From: Prevotella sp.
GTDB taxonomy: Bacteria > Bacteroidota > Bacteroidia > Bacteroidales > Bacteroidaceae
NCBI GenBank assembly: GCA_022775985.1
Contig: JALFIM010000001.1
Span: forward strand, 1-43,758
Length of the DNA stretch: 43,758 bases
Reading direction: 5' to 3'
In this document: positions 16,523 through 28,300 of the stretch, piece after piece
Position numbering within the stretch: position 1 is the first letter of the stretch
Layout of the letters: every line of letters starts with the position of its first letter
Position numbers and translations under genes: made by a program
The notes under the pieces: generated by a model
The model's database searches: none
Told to the model about the DNA's origin: nothing
The model's input: only the letters and a program-made list of their open reading frames with translations

Positions 16523-17440
16523 ATGAGAAAAAGACTCATTTCCACCGCCATGGCACTGCTCGTGGCGGCAGCCCTGAGCGCACAGTCGCTCTATGTGGGC
16601 ACCTACAACATTCGCAACCGCAACAAGGGCGACGAGGAGAACGGCAACGTGTGGGCCACGCGCTGCAAGGTGCTCTGCAATCAGGTGAACTTCGAGGCTC
16701 CCGATGCCTTCGGCACACAGGAGGTGCTCGTGCAGCAGCTCCGCGACATGCGTGCCGCACTCGACAACTACGACTACATAGGCGTGGGCCGCGACGACGG
16801 CAAGGAGGCCGGCGAGTACTCGGCCATATTCTACAAGAAAGACCACCTCAAGCTCCTCGACCACGGCAACTTCTGGCTCAACGAGACCCCCGACACGCCC
16901 AAGCTGGGCTGGGACGCGGCATGCATACGCATCTGCACGTGGGGAAAGTTCAAGCAACTGAAGTCGGGATTCAAGTTCTACTACTTCAACCTGCACATGG
17001 ACCACGTGGGCATCGTGGCGCGTCGTGAGGCCGCCAAGCTCATAGTGAGCAAGATACGCGAGATAGCCAAGGGCGCTCCCGTGGTGGTGACGGGCGACTT
17101 CAACGTAGACCAGAACAACGAGATATTCAAGATATTCACCGACTCGGGCATACTGAAGGACTCGTACACCTCGGCACGCCTGCGCTTCGCCGAGAACGGC
17201 ACGTTCAACTCCTTCGACACCAACCGCTTCAGCACGAGCCGCATAGACCACATCTTCCTCTCGCCGAAGTTCAGCGTCGACCGCTACGGCATCCTCACCA
17301 ACGCCTACTGGACTCCCGTGGAGGGCGCCAAGGAAGTGAAGGGCAAGGACGCTCCCTCCGAGATACGCTTCAAGAAGTACACCCGCCGCGCACCCTCTGA
17401 CCACTACCCGGTGTTCGCGCACATCAAGTACGTGAAGTGA
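16523..17440 (+). CDS. Secreted endonuclease/exonuclease/phosphatase (EEP) family protein
   Basis: A 305-residue protein with a signal peptide (1-20) and the EEP fold motifs in order: GTYNIR near 27, the catalytic Glu in FGTQEVL near 63-69, NLHMDHVG near 155, VTGDFNVDQ near 190, SRIDHIF near 245, and SDHYPVFAHI near the end. The family covers nucleases, sphingomyelinases and inositol phosphatases; many Bacteroidetes members are secreted and of unknown substrate. It probably shares a transcript with GH92, though a strong inverted repeat separates them. A role in releasing phosphate or lipid groups from glycans is only a guess. Confidence 0.88.
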   Translation: MRKRLISTAMALLVAAALSAQSLYVGTYNIRNRNKGDEENGNVWATRCKVLCNQVNFEAPDAFGTQEVLVQQLRDMRAALDNYDYIGVGRDDGKEAGEYSAIFYKKDHLKLLDHGNFWLNETPDTPKLGWDAACIRICTWGKFKQLKSGFKFYYFNLHMDHVGIVARREAAKLIVSKIREIAKGAPVVVTGDFNVDQNNEIFKIFTDSGILKDSYTSARLRFAENGTFNSFDTNRFSTSRIDHIFLSPKFSVDRYGILTNAYWTPVEGAKEVKGKDAPSEIRFKKYTRRAPSDHYPVFAHIKYVK

Positions 17441-17577
17441 CGGAGAGGCATTCATAGAGCCTTTCGTTGACGGTGGGGCTATGTTGTTATACATGCTTCA
17501 GCAGCATCCAAATATCAAACGTGCCGTGTGGAAAGTACATGCATCCGCAGATATGTGGTGACTAAAAACTAAGAATT

Positions 17578-17955
17578 ATGGCAAAGATAAAAGTTGAAAA
17601 TACCGAAATATCAGTTGTCAATGTGCAAAACGAGGATTATATATCCTTGACCGATATGGCACATAGCCAAATGCAGGAGCACATTATCTTCAGATGGATG
17701 AGCCTTAAAAGCACCATAGAATATCTTGGTGAATGGGAAATGTTATATAACCAGAATTTTAATTGTACCGAATTCGATACAATTAAAAATGCAGCAGGTA
17801 GCAACAATTTCGTGCTTTCTGTGAAGGCGTGGATTCAAAGGACAGGTGCTATTGGTATTATGGCGAAAGCTGGTCGTTATGGTGGAACCTATGCTCATCG
17901 TGACATTGTAAAATCGGAACTGCAAAATGTTTTGACAAATATTGCTGCCCACTGA
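17578..17955 (+). CDS. Truncated KilA-N domain protein
   Basis: A 125-residue product. Residues 1 to about 112 match a KilA-N DNA-binding domain: NEDYISLTDMA, IEYLGEWEMLYNQNFNCTEF, then VKAWIQRTGAIGI and GRYGGTYAHRDI. Family members usually continue for about 150 more residues, with a conserved FEFASWISPxFKLYL stretch after AH(K/R)DI. Here the match stops at HRDI and only VKSELQNVLTNIAAH follows. That tail could be the last part of a full-length member joined by an internal deletion. Base composition is clearly more AT-rich than the flanking genes. Such genes occur in phages and mobile islands; no other phage gene is nearby. Confidence 0.78.
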   Translation: MAKIKVENTEISVVNVQNEDYISLTDMAHSQMQEHIIFRWMSLKSTIEYLGEWEMLYNQNFNCTEFDTIKNAAGSNNFVLSVKAWIQRTGAIGIMAKAGRYGGTYAHRDIVKSELQNVLTNIAAH

Positions 17956-17980
17956 GCCATGGCGTGCGGTAGTGTCATGC

Positions 17981-18062
17981 AAAACGGCCCATTTCGCAGC
18001 GCGAAATGGGCCGTTTTGGCTCGTGAAATGGGCCGTTTCGCACAGCGAAATGGGCCGTTTTG
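17981..18062. repeat. Cluster of GCGAAATGGGCCGTTTTG palindromic repeats (copy 1)
   Basis: Four units of about 17 bp: one inverted (AAAACGGCCCATTTCGC, 17981-17997) and three direct (18001-18018, 18023-18040, 18045-18062; GCGAAATGGGCCGTTTTG or a close variant). The first two form a near-perfect hairpin with a 3-base loop. The cluster fills the gap between the convergent KilA-N and GT39 genes, so it may also stop transcription. A related cluster lies at 28199-28264. Confidence 0.85.
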
Positions 18063-18121
18063 TAACTCATTGAGTATCATTTGTTTCCGCCGTTGCTACT
18101 GCGGCAGCGGTCAGCGGTGTC

Positions 18122-19879
18122 TTATCGGCGCTGGAAGCGGTAGAAATACACGTTGTCGCGCACCTCGCTCATGCGGTAGGGGGTCTTTCCCACGAGGCGG
18201 AACGTGTAGGCATGGGCGTAGCGGTGTATGAAGTCGGCGCGGTCAGACTCGGGTATGAGCAGCATGCCGTGGTCGGGTGTGGCCACCTTCTCGCCCGGCG
18301 CGGCCGTGGCATCGTTGTTGCCGTGGCGCTGCTCAAACTGTCCTATGCCGTCGTGCAGGTAGAAGTTGGCACCGAAGAAGTGGAGCATGGGTATGGAGAT
18401 GTACGAGTACACGGGCTCGCCGCCGGCATAGTGGCGCACGAGTGCCGCCATGGGGCGCAGCGACTTGGCGTTCATCACCGTGGGCAGGAACACCGAGTCG
18501 AGGGCAAGAAACACCGTGAGCAGTGGTGCCGTCATGGCCCACAGCGCGTGGCGGCGCCGCTCACGCAGCGCGGCGATGCCCGCCATCAGCGGTAGCAGGG
18601 CCATGGGCCACTGCCACCAGTACAAGGGGCCGGCGGACAATGCGCCCACTATGCGCATGTTCTCGTCGGCATGGCGGCCCATGCCGAGCAGCGACGTGGG
18701 CACTGCTCCGCACCTCAGCGCCACGAAGGCCGCCGACAGCACGATGCCTATCGCCGCTATCGTGGCGGCGTAGCACCCGAGGGCGCGGCTGCCGCGCCTC
18801 TCAAGCCACAGCATGTACTGCGCCAGCAGCACGGCGGCGAACGGATAGCACGGCAGTAGGTACACGCTGCGCTTGCTCGACGGGAAGCAGTAGAACACGA
18901 ACACCGTGGCGAGGGCTATCCACGTGTATGCCTGTACGGGGTCGGCCTTGGCCTTGGCGAGGAGCCGCGAGAGCGCGTCAGCGGGGTGCACGCCGCCCCT
19001 CAGCCGTGCGGCATAGCCGCGCAGCGGCAGTGCGAAGAGCGAGTAGAGCAGGAGCAGAGTCCACGGAAGCCATCCTGTGGCGAGCGTGAAGAAGTTGTAC
19101 GGGAAGGCGTGCGTGTGCGAGTCGTAGCTCATGCTGCCCGTCATGCGGCCCACGTTCTCCTCCAGCACGAGGTTGAGAAACGCGTCGCCGCCCTGCCCCC
19201 ATGCCGCCACATACCACAGCGCGGGCACCACGAGCGACAGCAGTCCGGCCACGGAGAGCTTCCACAGCGCGGTGGTGAGGCGCGTGCCCTGCGTGAGCAT
19301 GAACAGTCCGCACGCCAGGCACGGCAGCAGCATGCCCACGGGGCCCTTGGTAAGCACCGCGCAGCTCATGCACGCCACGGCCCAGAAGGGCACGCCGCGT
19401 GCTCCGCGCTCATGCCATCGGTAGAGCAGGAGCATGGCCCCAACGGTACAGGCGGTGAGCATCATGTCCACGCGGCAGTTGGTGCCGGCGCGGTGTACCT
19501 CAAAGGACGTGAGCAGGAGCAGCGATGCCAGCACGCCCACGCGTGCCCCGCGCCGCTTGGTGTAGAACGCGCACACGCTCCCTATCATGGCTATCAGCGA
19601 CAGGGCCGACGGCATGCGCGACGTGGCCTCGGACACATAGCCCTGCACCATAGACAGCAGTGCTATGCAGAAGTGGAAGAACGGTGGCTTGTAGGGTATG
19701 TCGCCGCCGTTGTTGACGGGCAGCACCCAGTTGCCGCTGTCTATCATCGACACGGCCACCACGGCCTCGCGCGGCTCTCCCTTGGTGCTGAACTCCGTGA
19801 GCCCGAGAAACGGCAACAGGCACACGGCTGCCAATACTATGACCAGAGGCAGCGGACTGGTTTTCTTTCTTGTATTCAT
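18122..19879 (-). CDS. GT39-family membrane glycosyltransferase (ArnT/PMT-like)
   Basis: A 585-residue polytopic membrane protein. GT39/ArnT-like enzymes move sugars from undecaprenyl-phosphate carriers onto lipid A or proteins on the periplasmic face. The first periplasmic loop carries the family signature (TKGEPREAVVAVSMIDSGNW followed by IPYKPPFFHF), with the acidic residues needed for catalysis. About 11-13 hydrophobic helices follow, then a soluble C-terminal part from about residue 480. The start at 19879 (MNTRKK) gives a normal short cytoplasmic end; a longer frame begins inside the upstream DUF2442 gene. It lies 13 bp after DUF2442, so the two are probably co-transcribed. Donor and acceptor are unknown. 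Confidence 0.87.
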   Translation of the reverse strand: MNTRKKTSPLPLVIVLAAVCLLPFLGLTEFSTKGEPREAVVAVSMIDSGNWVLPVNNGGDIPYKPPFFHFCIALLSMVQGYVSEATSRMPSALSLIAMIGSVCAFYTKRRGARVGVLASLLLLTSFEVHRAGTNCRVDMMLTACTVGAMLLLYRWHERGARGVPFWAVACMSCAVLTKGPVGMLLPCLACGLFMLTQGTRLTTALWKLSVAGLLSLVVPALWYVAAWGQGGDAFLNLVLEENVGRMTGSMSYDSHTHAFPYNFFTLATGWLPWTLLLLYSLFALPLRGYAARLRGGVHPADALSRLLAKAKADPVQAYTWIALATVFVFYCFPSSKRSVYLLPCYPFAAVLLAQYMLWLERRGSRALGCYAATIAAIGIVLSAAFVALRCGAVPTSLLGMGRHADENMRIVGALSAGPLYWWQWPMALLPLMAGIAALRERRRHALWAMTAPLLTVFLALDSVFLPTVMNAKSLRPMAALVRHYAGGEPVYSYISIPMLHFFGANFYLHDGIGQFEQRHGNNDATAAPGEKVATPDHGMLLIPESDRADFIHRYAHAYTFRLVGKTPYRMSEVRDNVYFYRFQRR

Positions 19880-19892
19880 GTGGTTTGGTTTC

Positions 19893-20141
19893 TTATGCAG
19901 CCTTGCCGTACTCGTAAATGCTATCGCTGGCAAGGTCTATCTGGTCGTTCCAATATACGCATGTACGGCTCGAATCCAACCGTGCTTGCTTGAAAAGCCC
20001 ATATACGTCTACTAATGCACGAAATGAGGGGAGTGTGTTGATATCGTCTTTCACATCGTACATTACTTTATATCCATCATCGAATTCGACGAAGAGGATA
20101 TAGTCGTCAAGAACTGACAGTTTCTTTATCCTTGGTATCAT
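19893..20141 (-). CDS. DUF2442 domain protein
   Basis: An 82-residue protein matching DUF2442: PRIKKLSVLDDYILFVEFDD near the start, LPSFRALVDVYGLFKQARLD in the middle and VYWNDQIDLASDSIYEYG at the end. The start at 20141 is chosen because its ATG overlaps the DUF4160 stop as ATGA, the usual sign of translational coupling; an in-frame ATG 36 bases upstream lies inside DUF4160. DUF4160-DUF2442 pairs are common in bacteria and have been suggested to act like toxin-antitoxin modules; their activity is not established. Confidence 0.85.
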   Translation of the reverse strand: MIPRIKKLSVLDDYILFVEFDDGYKVMYDVKDDINTLPSFRALVDVYGLFKQARLDSSRTCVYWNDQIDLASDSIYEYGKAA

Positions 20142-20390
20142 AGTGGTGGAAGTTTTGTTATTATCTGCTTGTCCCACATCTTCTGAAGCTCGTCAGAATG
20201 AAGCGAGAGCCATTCAGTCACTAACTCTTGAGCCTTTTGGGGAAGATCTCCTTCGAACATCTCGAATGTCTTGATATTGAAAAGACCTACATACTCATTG
20301 TAAAATGGCATGTATATGAGAAGGTTCATGTTCTTTAGGCTTGAAGAACATCTTTATGATGATTCCATAGAATCTGGCAATCTCTGGCAT
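20138..20390 (-). pseudogene. DUF4160 gene with a one-base frameshift
   Basis: From an ATG at 20388-20390 the frame reads MPEIARFYGIIIKMFFK, then EPSHIHA, and hits TGA shortly after. Shifting by one base at about 20302-20307 (a four-T run on the minus strand) restores YNEYVGLFNIKTFEMFEGDL and LVTEWLSLHSDELQKMW to the end. Together these give a complete DUF4160 protein of about 83 residues (HIHA-FYNEYVG fits the family HFHAxYGEY motif). The downstream DUF2442 partner is intact. The shift could be a true mutation, a sequencing error or, less likely, a recoding site. An internal ATG at 20329 would give only the C-terminal 63 residues. Confidence 0.75.
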
Positions 20391-20627
20391 GTGCTATATG
20401 ATTTTTGTCGTAAATATACTCTGAAAATCTGGAGCCGCCAAACTTTTAGCATGAAATGTCGTATTCTGCTCGAAAAATGTGACGTTATAGCTCTTTCCGT
20501 CAGTGGCAGTTGTCAAATATTGCCTGACAACTGATTTTATAGGCAAAGTCTCGGCCAATAAATTCTGATTGGAAACCCGATAGTCAGATGCGGAAATGTT
20601 CTGGGCGGAAACGTATTAAACAGATTA
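20391..20627. other. Intergenic region upstream of DUF4160
   Basis: No coding frame or clear Bacteroidetes promoter was recognised here. The sequence is AT-rich relative to its neighbours. Confidence 0.5.
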
Positions 20628-20692
20628 CGCCCTGCCAAGGGCATGAGGGCGGTCGGTCTTTGGCCGCTCTTGTGTCCTTGGCAGGGCGTGGA
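20628..20692 (-). terminator. Terminator of the GH2 gene
   Basis: ACGCCCTGCCAAGG and CCTTGGCAGGGCGT form a perfect 14-bp outer stem. A smaller GC-rich hairpin (GCGGTC / GGCCGC) lies inside the loop. It starts 23 bases after the GH2 stop codon on the minus strand. The 3' side is only modestly T-rich. Confidence 0.8.
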
Positions 20693-20714
20693 TTATGTGC
20701 TCACTCGGGTCGTC

Positions 20715-23990
<3,276 letters not shown>

Positions 23991-24000
23991 TTATCGGCTG

Positions 24001-24031
24001 CAAAGATACGACAAAAATCCGTTATGACAAA
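24001..24031 (-). promoter_or_regulatory. Canonical promoter of the GH2 gene
   Basis: On the minus strand TTTG (24028-24031), 19 bases, then TATCTTTG (24001-24008) match the Bacteroidetes consensus exactly. The leader would be about 100 nt. Between this promoter and the hairpin at 24090 I see nothing else. Confidence 0.75.
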
Positions 24032-24089
24032 TATTTGCGGCATTATAATAAGTATGTATATGGCGCAGGGACGCGTATGGCGGATATGA

Positions 24090-24134
24090 TAACGGGCTCA
24101 GACGCGGCTCTTTCTGCCGTGTCTGAGCCCGTAT
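24090..24134 (-). terminator. Hairpin terminator after the GH115 gene
   Basis: ACGGGCTCAGAC and GTCTGAGCCCGT form a 12-bp stem that continues as a GC-rich inner stem (GCGGC / GCCGT). It lies about 80 bases beyond the GH115 stop on the minus strand. No strong T-run follows. Confidence 0.65.
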
Positions 24135-24214
24135 GAGAGCTTGTGATTATGCGTATGACAGCCTGTGGCAGACATTATAAATATAGGTGTCCGTCCACAG
24201 CGGCTGGCATCGGG

Positions 24215-27200
24215 CTACTTGCTGACGAGCATCTTGCGGCCTCCCACCACGTACACGCCGCGCTTCATGGCCTTGGCCGAGGGCAGACGCTGCCCCTTGA
24301 GGTTGTATATGGCACTGGATGACGCGCCGTCTGTGCGCACGGATGCTATGCCGTCGGTGTCCTGCATGCGGTATATGCGGAAGAAGTCGGTCTTGAACCA
24401 TCCGTTGCGGTAGTCGGCCGATGGCGTGCCGTCGGCCGTGGTGTTGCCCGAGCGTATGCCTATGGTGAGGTCGTCGCCCTCCTTCACGTCTACGTACACG
24501 TACATGTCCTGCAACTGGAAGTTGCCGTTCTGTCCGCCTACGTACCCGGCGAACGTGCAGTCGGCGCTGCTGTCGGTGTTCTTGCCGTAGTCTATGTCCA
24601 TGCCATAGTACTGCACGCTGTTGTTGGCGAACAGCGCGAGGTCTGACAGGTAGCCCTCCTCAGCCCACAGGCGGCAGCACACCATGTAGCGGCCGGGGCG
24701 CAGCTTGGAGGCGGGGATGGTCTGCTGGAGGCGGAAGTCATCGGGCATAAAGCCGTTCTTGGGCAGGAACCAGCAGGCGTTGTTGCCGTGAGGGTTGGCC
24801 ACATCGTTGTTTATGCCGTAGGAGTCGCCGGGGAACTGCCCCTTCACAGTCCATCCGTATATGCCGTATATGGTGCCACGGCGCGTGGTGCCCGACGGGT
24901 TGTCGTAGACCTTCGTGCCCGACTTGTACTGCTCGAAGTCGTAGTTGGTGATGAGCTCACGCGTGAGCTGCAGGTCATCGGCATCGTCTGACGGCATCTG
25001 GCTCACCTTTTCTATACGGAAGTTGTCTACCTTGAACCACCCTGCGTTGTCGGTAGCGGTGGTGCCGTCGTTGCGTCGGTTGCCCGAGCGTATGCCTATC
25101 TTCAGGTCATCGCCCTTGGCCACCTCCACGTACACCGTCATGGGCATGAGCGTGAAGGGCCCCGAGCCGCTCTGTCCGGCATACCCTGCGTAGGTGTTGT
25201 TCTCGCCAGGGGTGAGCAGACGGGTGTAGTCAGACTCCGTGCCGTAGTACTGCACGTTGTCGTTGGCGAAGAGACGGATGCTCGTTTTCTTGCCTTCCTC
25301 CACCCACAGCATGCACGACACGCGGTAGATGCCGGGCTCAATGTCGGCCGCTGCCACCGTCTGCGACAGCTCAAACTTCTGCGGCATGGGCACGGAGTTT
25401 ATCCAGCACACGTTGGAACCGTGCAGGTTGGCGGCATCCTGGTTGATGCCATACGACTGCTTGCCGTTGGCACCGTTGAGCAGAGTGCCCTCGCTGCTCC
25501 ATCCGTACGGTATGCCACGGCAGATGTTGCCGGCCGGGTTGGGCTGCCCGTCGGTGCCCAGCTCGAAGTCGGGGTTGCATAGCAGCCGCGCGGTGAGCGA
25601 CTCCTCGGCCGACTCCGGGTACGTGTTGCGTATCTGGCTGACCACCACTCCCGGGTCGAGGAGCCTCACCCGCAGCTTGACCGAGCCGTCGGCGGCCGCC
25701 ATGTAGCTTATGGTGGCGTCGTTGAAGCCCTGCTGCACGGTGGAGTTCCACTTGCCCTCGGTGGCGACGGTCTTGAGAGAGCATACCGTGGGGGTGCCGC
25801 CGTCTACGGAGAGAGCCACGCGCAGGTCGTAGCTGGAGTTCACGGGGAACGTAGGCAGACAGCGTGCCGATATGGTGTTGATGCCCTTGCGCACTGGCAC
25901 GTCATATTCCACCCACGGTGCGGCGGCATCTGAGGCGGAGTACTTGCGCATGTCGAGCGGCAGCACCGTGGCCGATGCCTTGCCGATGCCTAAGCCCTCT
26001 ATGACAGACACGTTGCCGCTGCTGGCAGAGAACGCCCCGCCGTCGACGCTTGCCTCCTCGGTGCGCTGCACGTCGGCCACCACGCTGCTCACCGATGAGG
26101 GCGTGGCCGTGGCCGGCATGTAGAACTGCGACTGCTGGCGCGGGCGGCAATCCATCATGCCGTTCCACTTGCCGCCGGCAATGTCGTGGTTGTACTGCGC
26201 GGTGAGGTCGGTTATCATGCGGTAGGCGCGGCGTGCCTCGGCGGCGTAGCTGAGGGCCTTGTCGCGCTGTCCTGCGGCCGCGAGGGTTATGCTCTCGGCC
26301 GCGCGGAAGGTCTTTACGTTCATGTAGTACGCCCCCTTCACTGGGTATTCTATCAGCTCGAAGTATGCGTCGTGGAGCTCCGCTGGCACGGATGCCTTCA
26401 CGGCATCCACCTTGTCGGCGAGAGCCTTGTATGCGTCGATGCGTGCGTCGCGGTCGTCGTCGGTGTAGCGCACGGCGAACACGTGCTCAGGCTTGCCCCC
26501 TGCCCCGAGGCGGTAGTACTCGGCCTTGATGGCCGCTATGTCGTCGGCGAGGCCCTCACCGAACGTCTCGGCGGCCCACTGGCGGCTGAAGGCGTGCGCG
26601 TTCTGCGGCCGCCACTCGTCCACGTTCCACGCGAGTCGCATGCAGAAGTCGAGCTCTGCCTCGGCGGGCTTTATGTCGCCCACGTTTATTATCCACAGGT
26701 TGCGCACGCCGTTGTCGTAGGCTTTGGTCAGCTCATAGCTGATGAGCGACGGCGATGTGGAGCAGAGCCACAGGTAGTCGTTGGGAGTGCCCCAGTACGA
26801 CAGGTGGTAGTATATGCCGTTGCCGCCGCTGCGCTGCTGCTCGGCGGTGCGCGGCAGCTGGCGTATGTAGCCGTGGTTGTCGTCAACCCACGTCAGGGTG
26901 ATGTCATCGGGCACCTGCAGACCGGCGTTGTATGCGTCGAGTACCTCCTTGTAGGGAATGAAAATCTGCGGTACGGTGGCCGCGGGGCCTATGTGCTTGT
27001 CGAGGAGCGACCTCTGGTACGATATTATCTCGGTGAGTCCGCGCACCTTGTCCTGCGTGGACGGGTAGCCGCTTATGCCCCAGTCGTGCACTCCGCGCAT
27101 GCCCATGGTGTACATGGCATCGTAGCCCTTGCTCTCGACCACGCGCTCCTCCCAGTAGCGTTGTATCTTGGCCTTATTGGTCACGTAGTTCCAGTTCTCG

Positions 27201-28081
27201 TTAGTGCCCGAGTTGTTGTCATAGCGCCGCCACTCCCACTCGTTGTCGCGGAGCATCTGCTCGCAGTGGCTTGAGCCGAGCACTATGTCGTATCTCTTGG
27301 CCACGGGCAGGTTCTGCTTGTTGGCCCAGAACGCCTCCGAGCAGCTGTGCATGGCTGGCCACAGCGTGTTGGCACGCAGACGGAGCAGCAGCTCCATGAC
27401 ACGCGCGTAGGCGTTGGGGCCGATGTTGCCGCGCTCGGGGTCCATCATCTTCGCCGCCCAGGGGAAGAGTCCCCAGTCCTCGTCGTTGATGAATATGCCG
27501 CGGTACTTCACCGAGGGCTCTCCCACGGTGAGCGACGTGCCGCTGAGCAGCAGCCGGCTGTGGTGCGTGGGCACCACGTCTGCCCACCATATATACGGCG
27601 ACACGCCTATGATGCGCGACACCTCGAGCAGGGCATAGGCCGTGCCGCGCGGTGTGGAGCCGTAGGCCACGAGAGCCTTGGACGTGCCGTCGGTGGGATG
27701 GTCTACCACCTGCAGCCCGAAAGCCTCCCACTTGCCGGCCACTGCCGACGCGTCGAGCTTGCCGTCGGCTATGAGCTTGTCGATGAACTTGCTCTGCCCT
27801 ATGGTGCCCGCTATGACGGCGGTGCCCGACGGCGTGTCGGTGAGCGCGGGTTTCAGTCCGCTCACCGCCTCTATGTCGCTTGAGAGCATGCCTGCGGCGG
27901 TGGTCACCACCTCGGCATCGGCGCCGTCGATGGCTATGGCGGCGGCGCGGCCGTCGGCCACGAGGGCGAAGGCGGCACCGTCGGTGTCGTTTGTCAGCGC
28001 TATCTGTGCGCTGAGGTGGCCCGGCAGCATGGCCGTGGCCGTTACGATGAATGATAGCAATGTGTAGCGTAGATGTCTCAT
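24215..28081 (-). CDS. GH115-family alpha-glucuronidase with two C-terminal beta-sandwich modules
   Basis: A 1288-residue secreted enzyme. GH115 enzymes remove (4-O-methyl-)glucuronic acid from xylan, and some act on arabinogalactan. It has a signal peptide (1-25) and a GH115 N-terminal domain. The catalytic region keeps the family motifs: KYRGIFINDEDWGLFPWA, LLRLRANTLWPAMHS, YTMGMRGVHDWGISG, PYKEVLDAYNAGLQVPDDIT, LTWVDDNHGYIRQLP and WIINVGDIKPAEAELDF. A helical part and a further sandwich follow. Then come two related modules of about 190 residues (about 830-1025 and 1037-1240), each with a DFE start, NACWF/NVCWI, LFANxxVQYYG, and a GWFK end. A short sorting-like tail (IYNLKGQRLPSAKAM, then GVYVVGGRKMLVSK) ends the protein. 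It lies 219 bp after the related GH115-like gene. Confidence 0.92.
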   Translation of the reverse strand: MRHLRYTLLSFIVTATAMLPGHLSAQIALTNDTDGAAFALVADGRAAAIAIDGADAEVVTTAAGMLSSDIEAVSGLKPALTDTPSGTAVIAGTIGQSKFIDKLIADGKLDASAVAGKWEAFGLQVVDHPTDGTSKALVAYGSTPRGTAYALLEVSRIIGVSPYIWWADVVPTHHSRLLLSGTSLTVGEPSVKYRGIFINDEDWGLFPWAAKMMDPERGNIGPNAYARVMELLLRLRANTLWPAMHSCSEAFWANKQNLPVAKRYDIVLGSSHCEQMLRDNEWEWRRYDNNSGTNENWNYVTNKAKIQRYWEERVVESKGYDAMYTMGMRGVHDWGISGYPSTQDKVRGLTEIISYQRSLLDKHIGPAATVPQIFIPYKEVLDAYNAGLQVPDDITLTWVDDNHGYIRQLPRTAEQQRSGGNGIYYHLSYWGTPNDYLWLCSTSPSLISYELTKAYDNGVRNLWIINVGDIKPAEAELDFCMRLAWNVDEWRPQNAHAFSRQWAAETFGEGLADDIAAIKAEYYRLGAGGKPEHVFAVRYTDDDRDARIDAYKALADKVDAVKASVPAELHDAYFELIEYPVKGAYYMNVKTFRAAESITLAAAGQRDKALSYAAEARRAYRMITDLTAQYNHDIAGGKWNGMMDCRPRQQSQFYMPATATPSSVSSVVADVQRTEEASVDGGAFSASSGNVSVIEGLGIGKASATVLPLDMRKYSASDAAAPWVEYDVPVRKGINTISARCLPTFPVNSSYDLRVALSVDGGTPTVCSLKTVATEGKWNSTVQQGFNDATISYMAAADGSVKLRVRLLDPGVVVSQIRNTYPESAEESLTARLLCNPDFELGTDGQPNPAGNICRGIPYGWSSEGTLLNGANGKQSYGINQDAANLHGSNVCWINSVPMPQKFELSQTVAAADIEPGIYRVSCMLWVEEGKKTSIRLFANDNVQYYGTESDYTRLLTPGENNTYAGYAGQSGSGPFTLMPMTVYVEVAKGDDLKIGIRSGNRRNDGTTATDNAGWFKVDNFRIEKVSQMPSDDADDLQLTRELITNYDFEQYKSGTKVYDNPSGTTRRGTIYGIYGWTVKGQFPGDSYGINNDVANPHGNNACWFLPKNGFMPDDFRLQQTIPASKLRPGRYMVCCRLWAEEGYLSDLALFANNSVQYYGMDIDYGKNTDSSADCTFAGYVGGQNGNFQLQDMYVYVDVKEGDDLTIGIRSGNTTADGTPSADYRNGWFKTDFFRIYRMQDTDGIASVRTDGASSSAIYNLKGQRLPSAKAMKRGVYVVGGRKMLVSK

Positions 28082-28198
28082 TGTGTGTGTTGTTATTTTG
28101 CTTAAAGTGTTTGTCTCTTGTACGAAATATCCTTACTCCTTGTCCGATGCATCTCAGCCTCTTGCCCGGAGCGGCTCGCGGAATGGCCCGAATCAGCT

Positions 28199-28264
28199 TG
28201 CGAAACGGGCCATTTCATCGTGCGAAATGGGCCGTTTCGCGTTGTAAAACGGTCTGTTTTGCAA
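28199..28264. repeat. Cluster of GGCC palindromic repeats (copy 2)
   Basis: Three diverged units of the family at 17981-18062: GCGAAACGGGCCATTTCA (about 28200-28217), TGCGAAATGGGCCGTTTCGC (28221-28240) and a weaker TTGTAAAACGGTCTGTTTTG (about 28242-28261). The cluster lies between two co-directional GH115-type genes. It could act as an mRNA-stabilising or partial terminator element between them. Confidence 0.75.
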
Positions 28265-28300
28265 CGTACTGTGTGCCAGTGTGTTGCGCGGTGCGATTGG

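Noticed and set aside
16481..17494. Long minus-strand open frame opposite the EEP gene
   Set aside because: It mirrors a gene with clear family motifs, reads as Val/His/Leu-rich sequence without motifs, and is the expected antisense shadow of GC-rich coding DNA. The same holds for antisense frames at 15404-16315, 26186-27274, 28991-30028, 30311-32531, 34736-35716, 36133-37380 and 38217-39437.
17578..17955. KilA-N gene taken as a sign of a prophage
   Set aside because: No integrase, structural or lysis genes lie nearby; flanking genes are carbohydrate enzymes.
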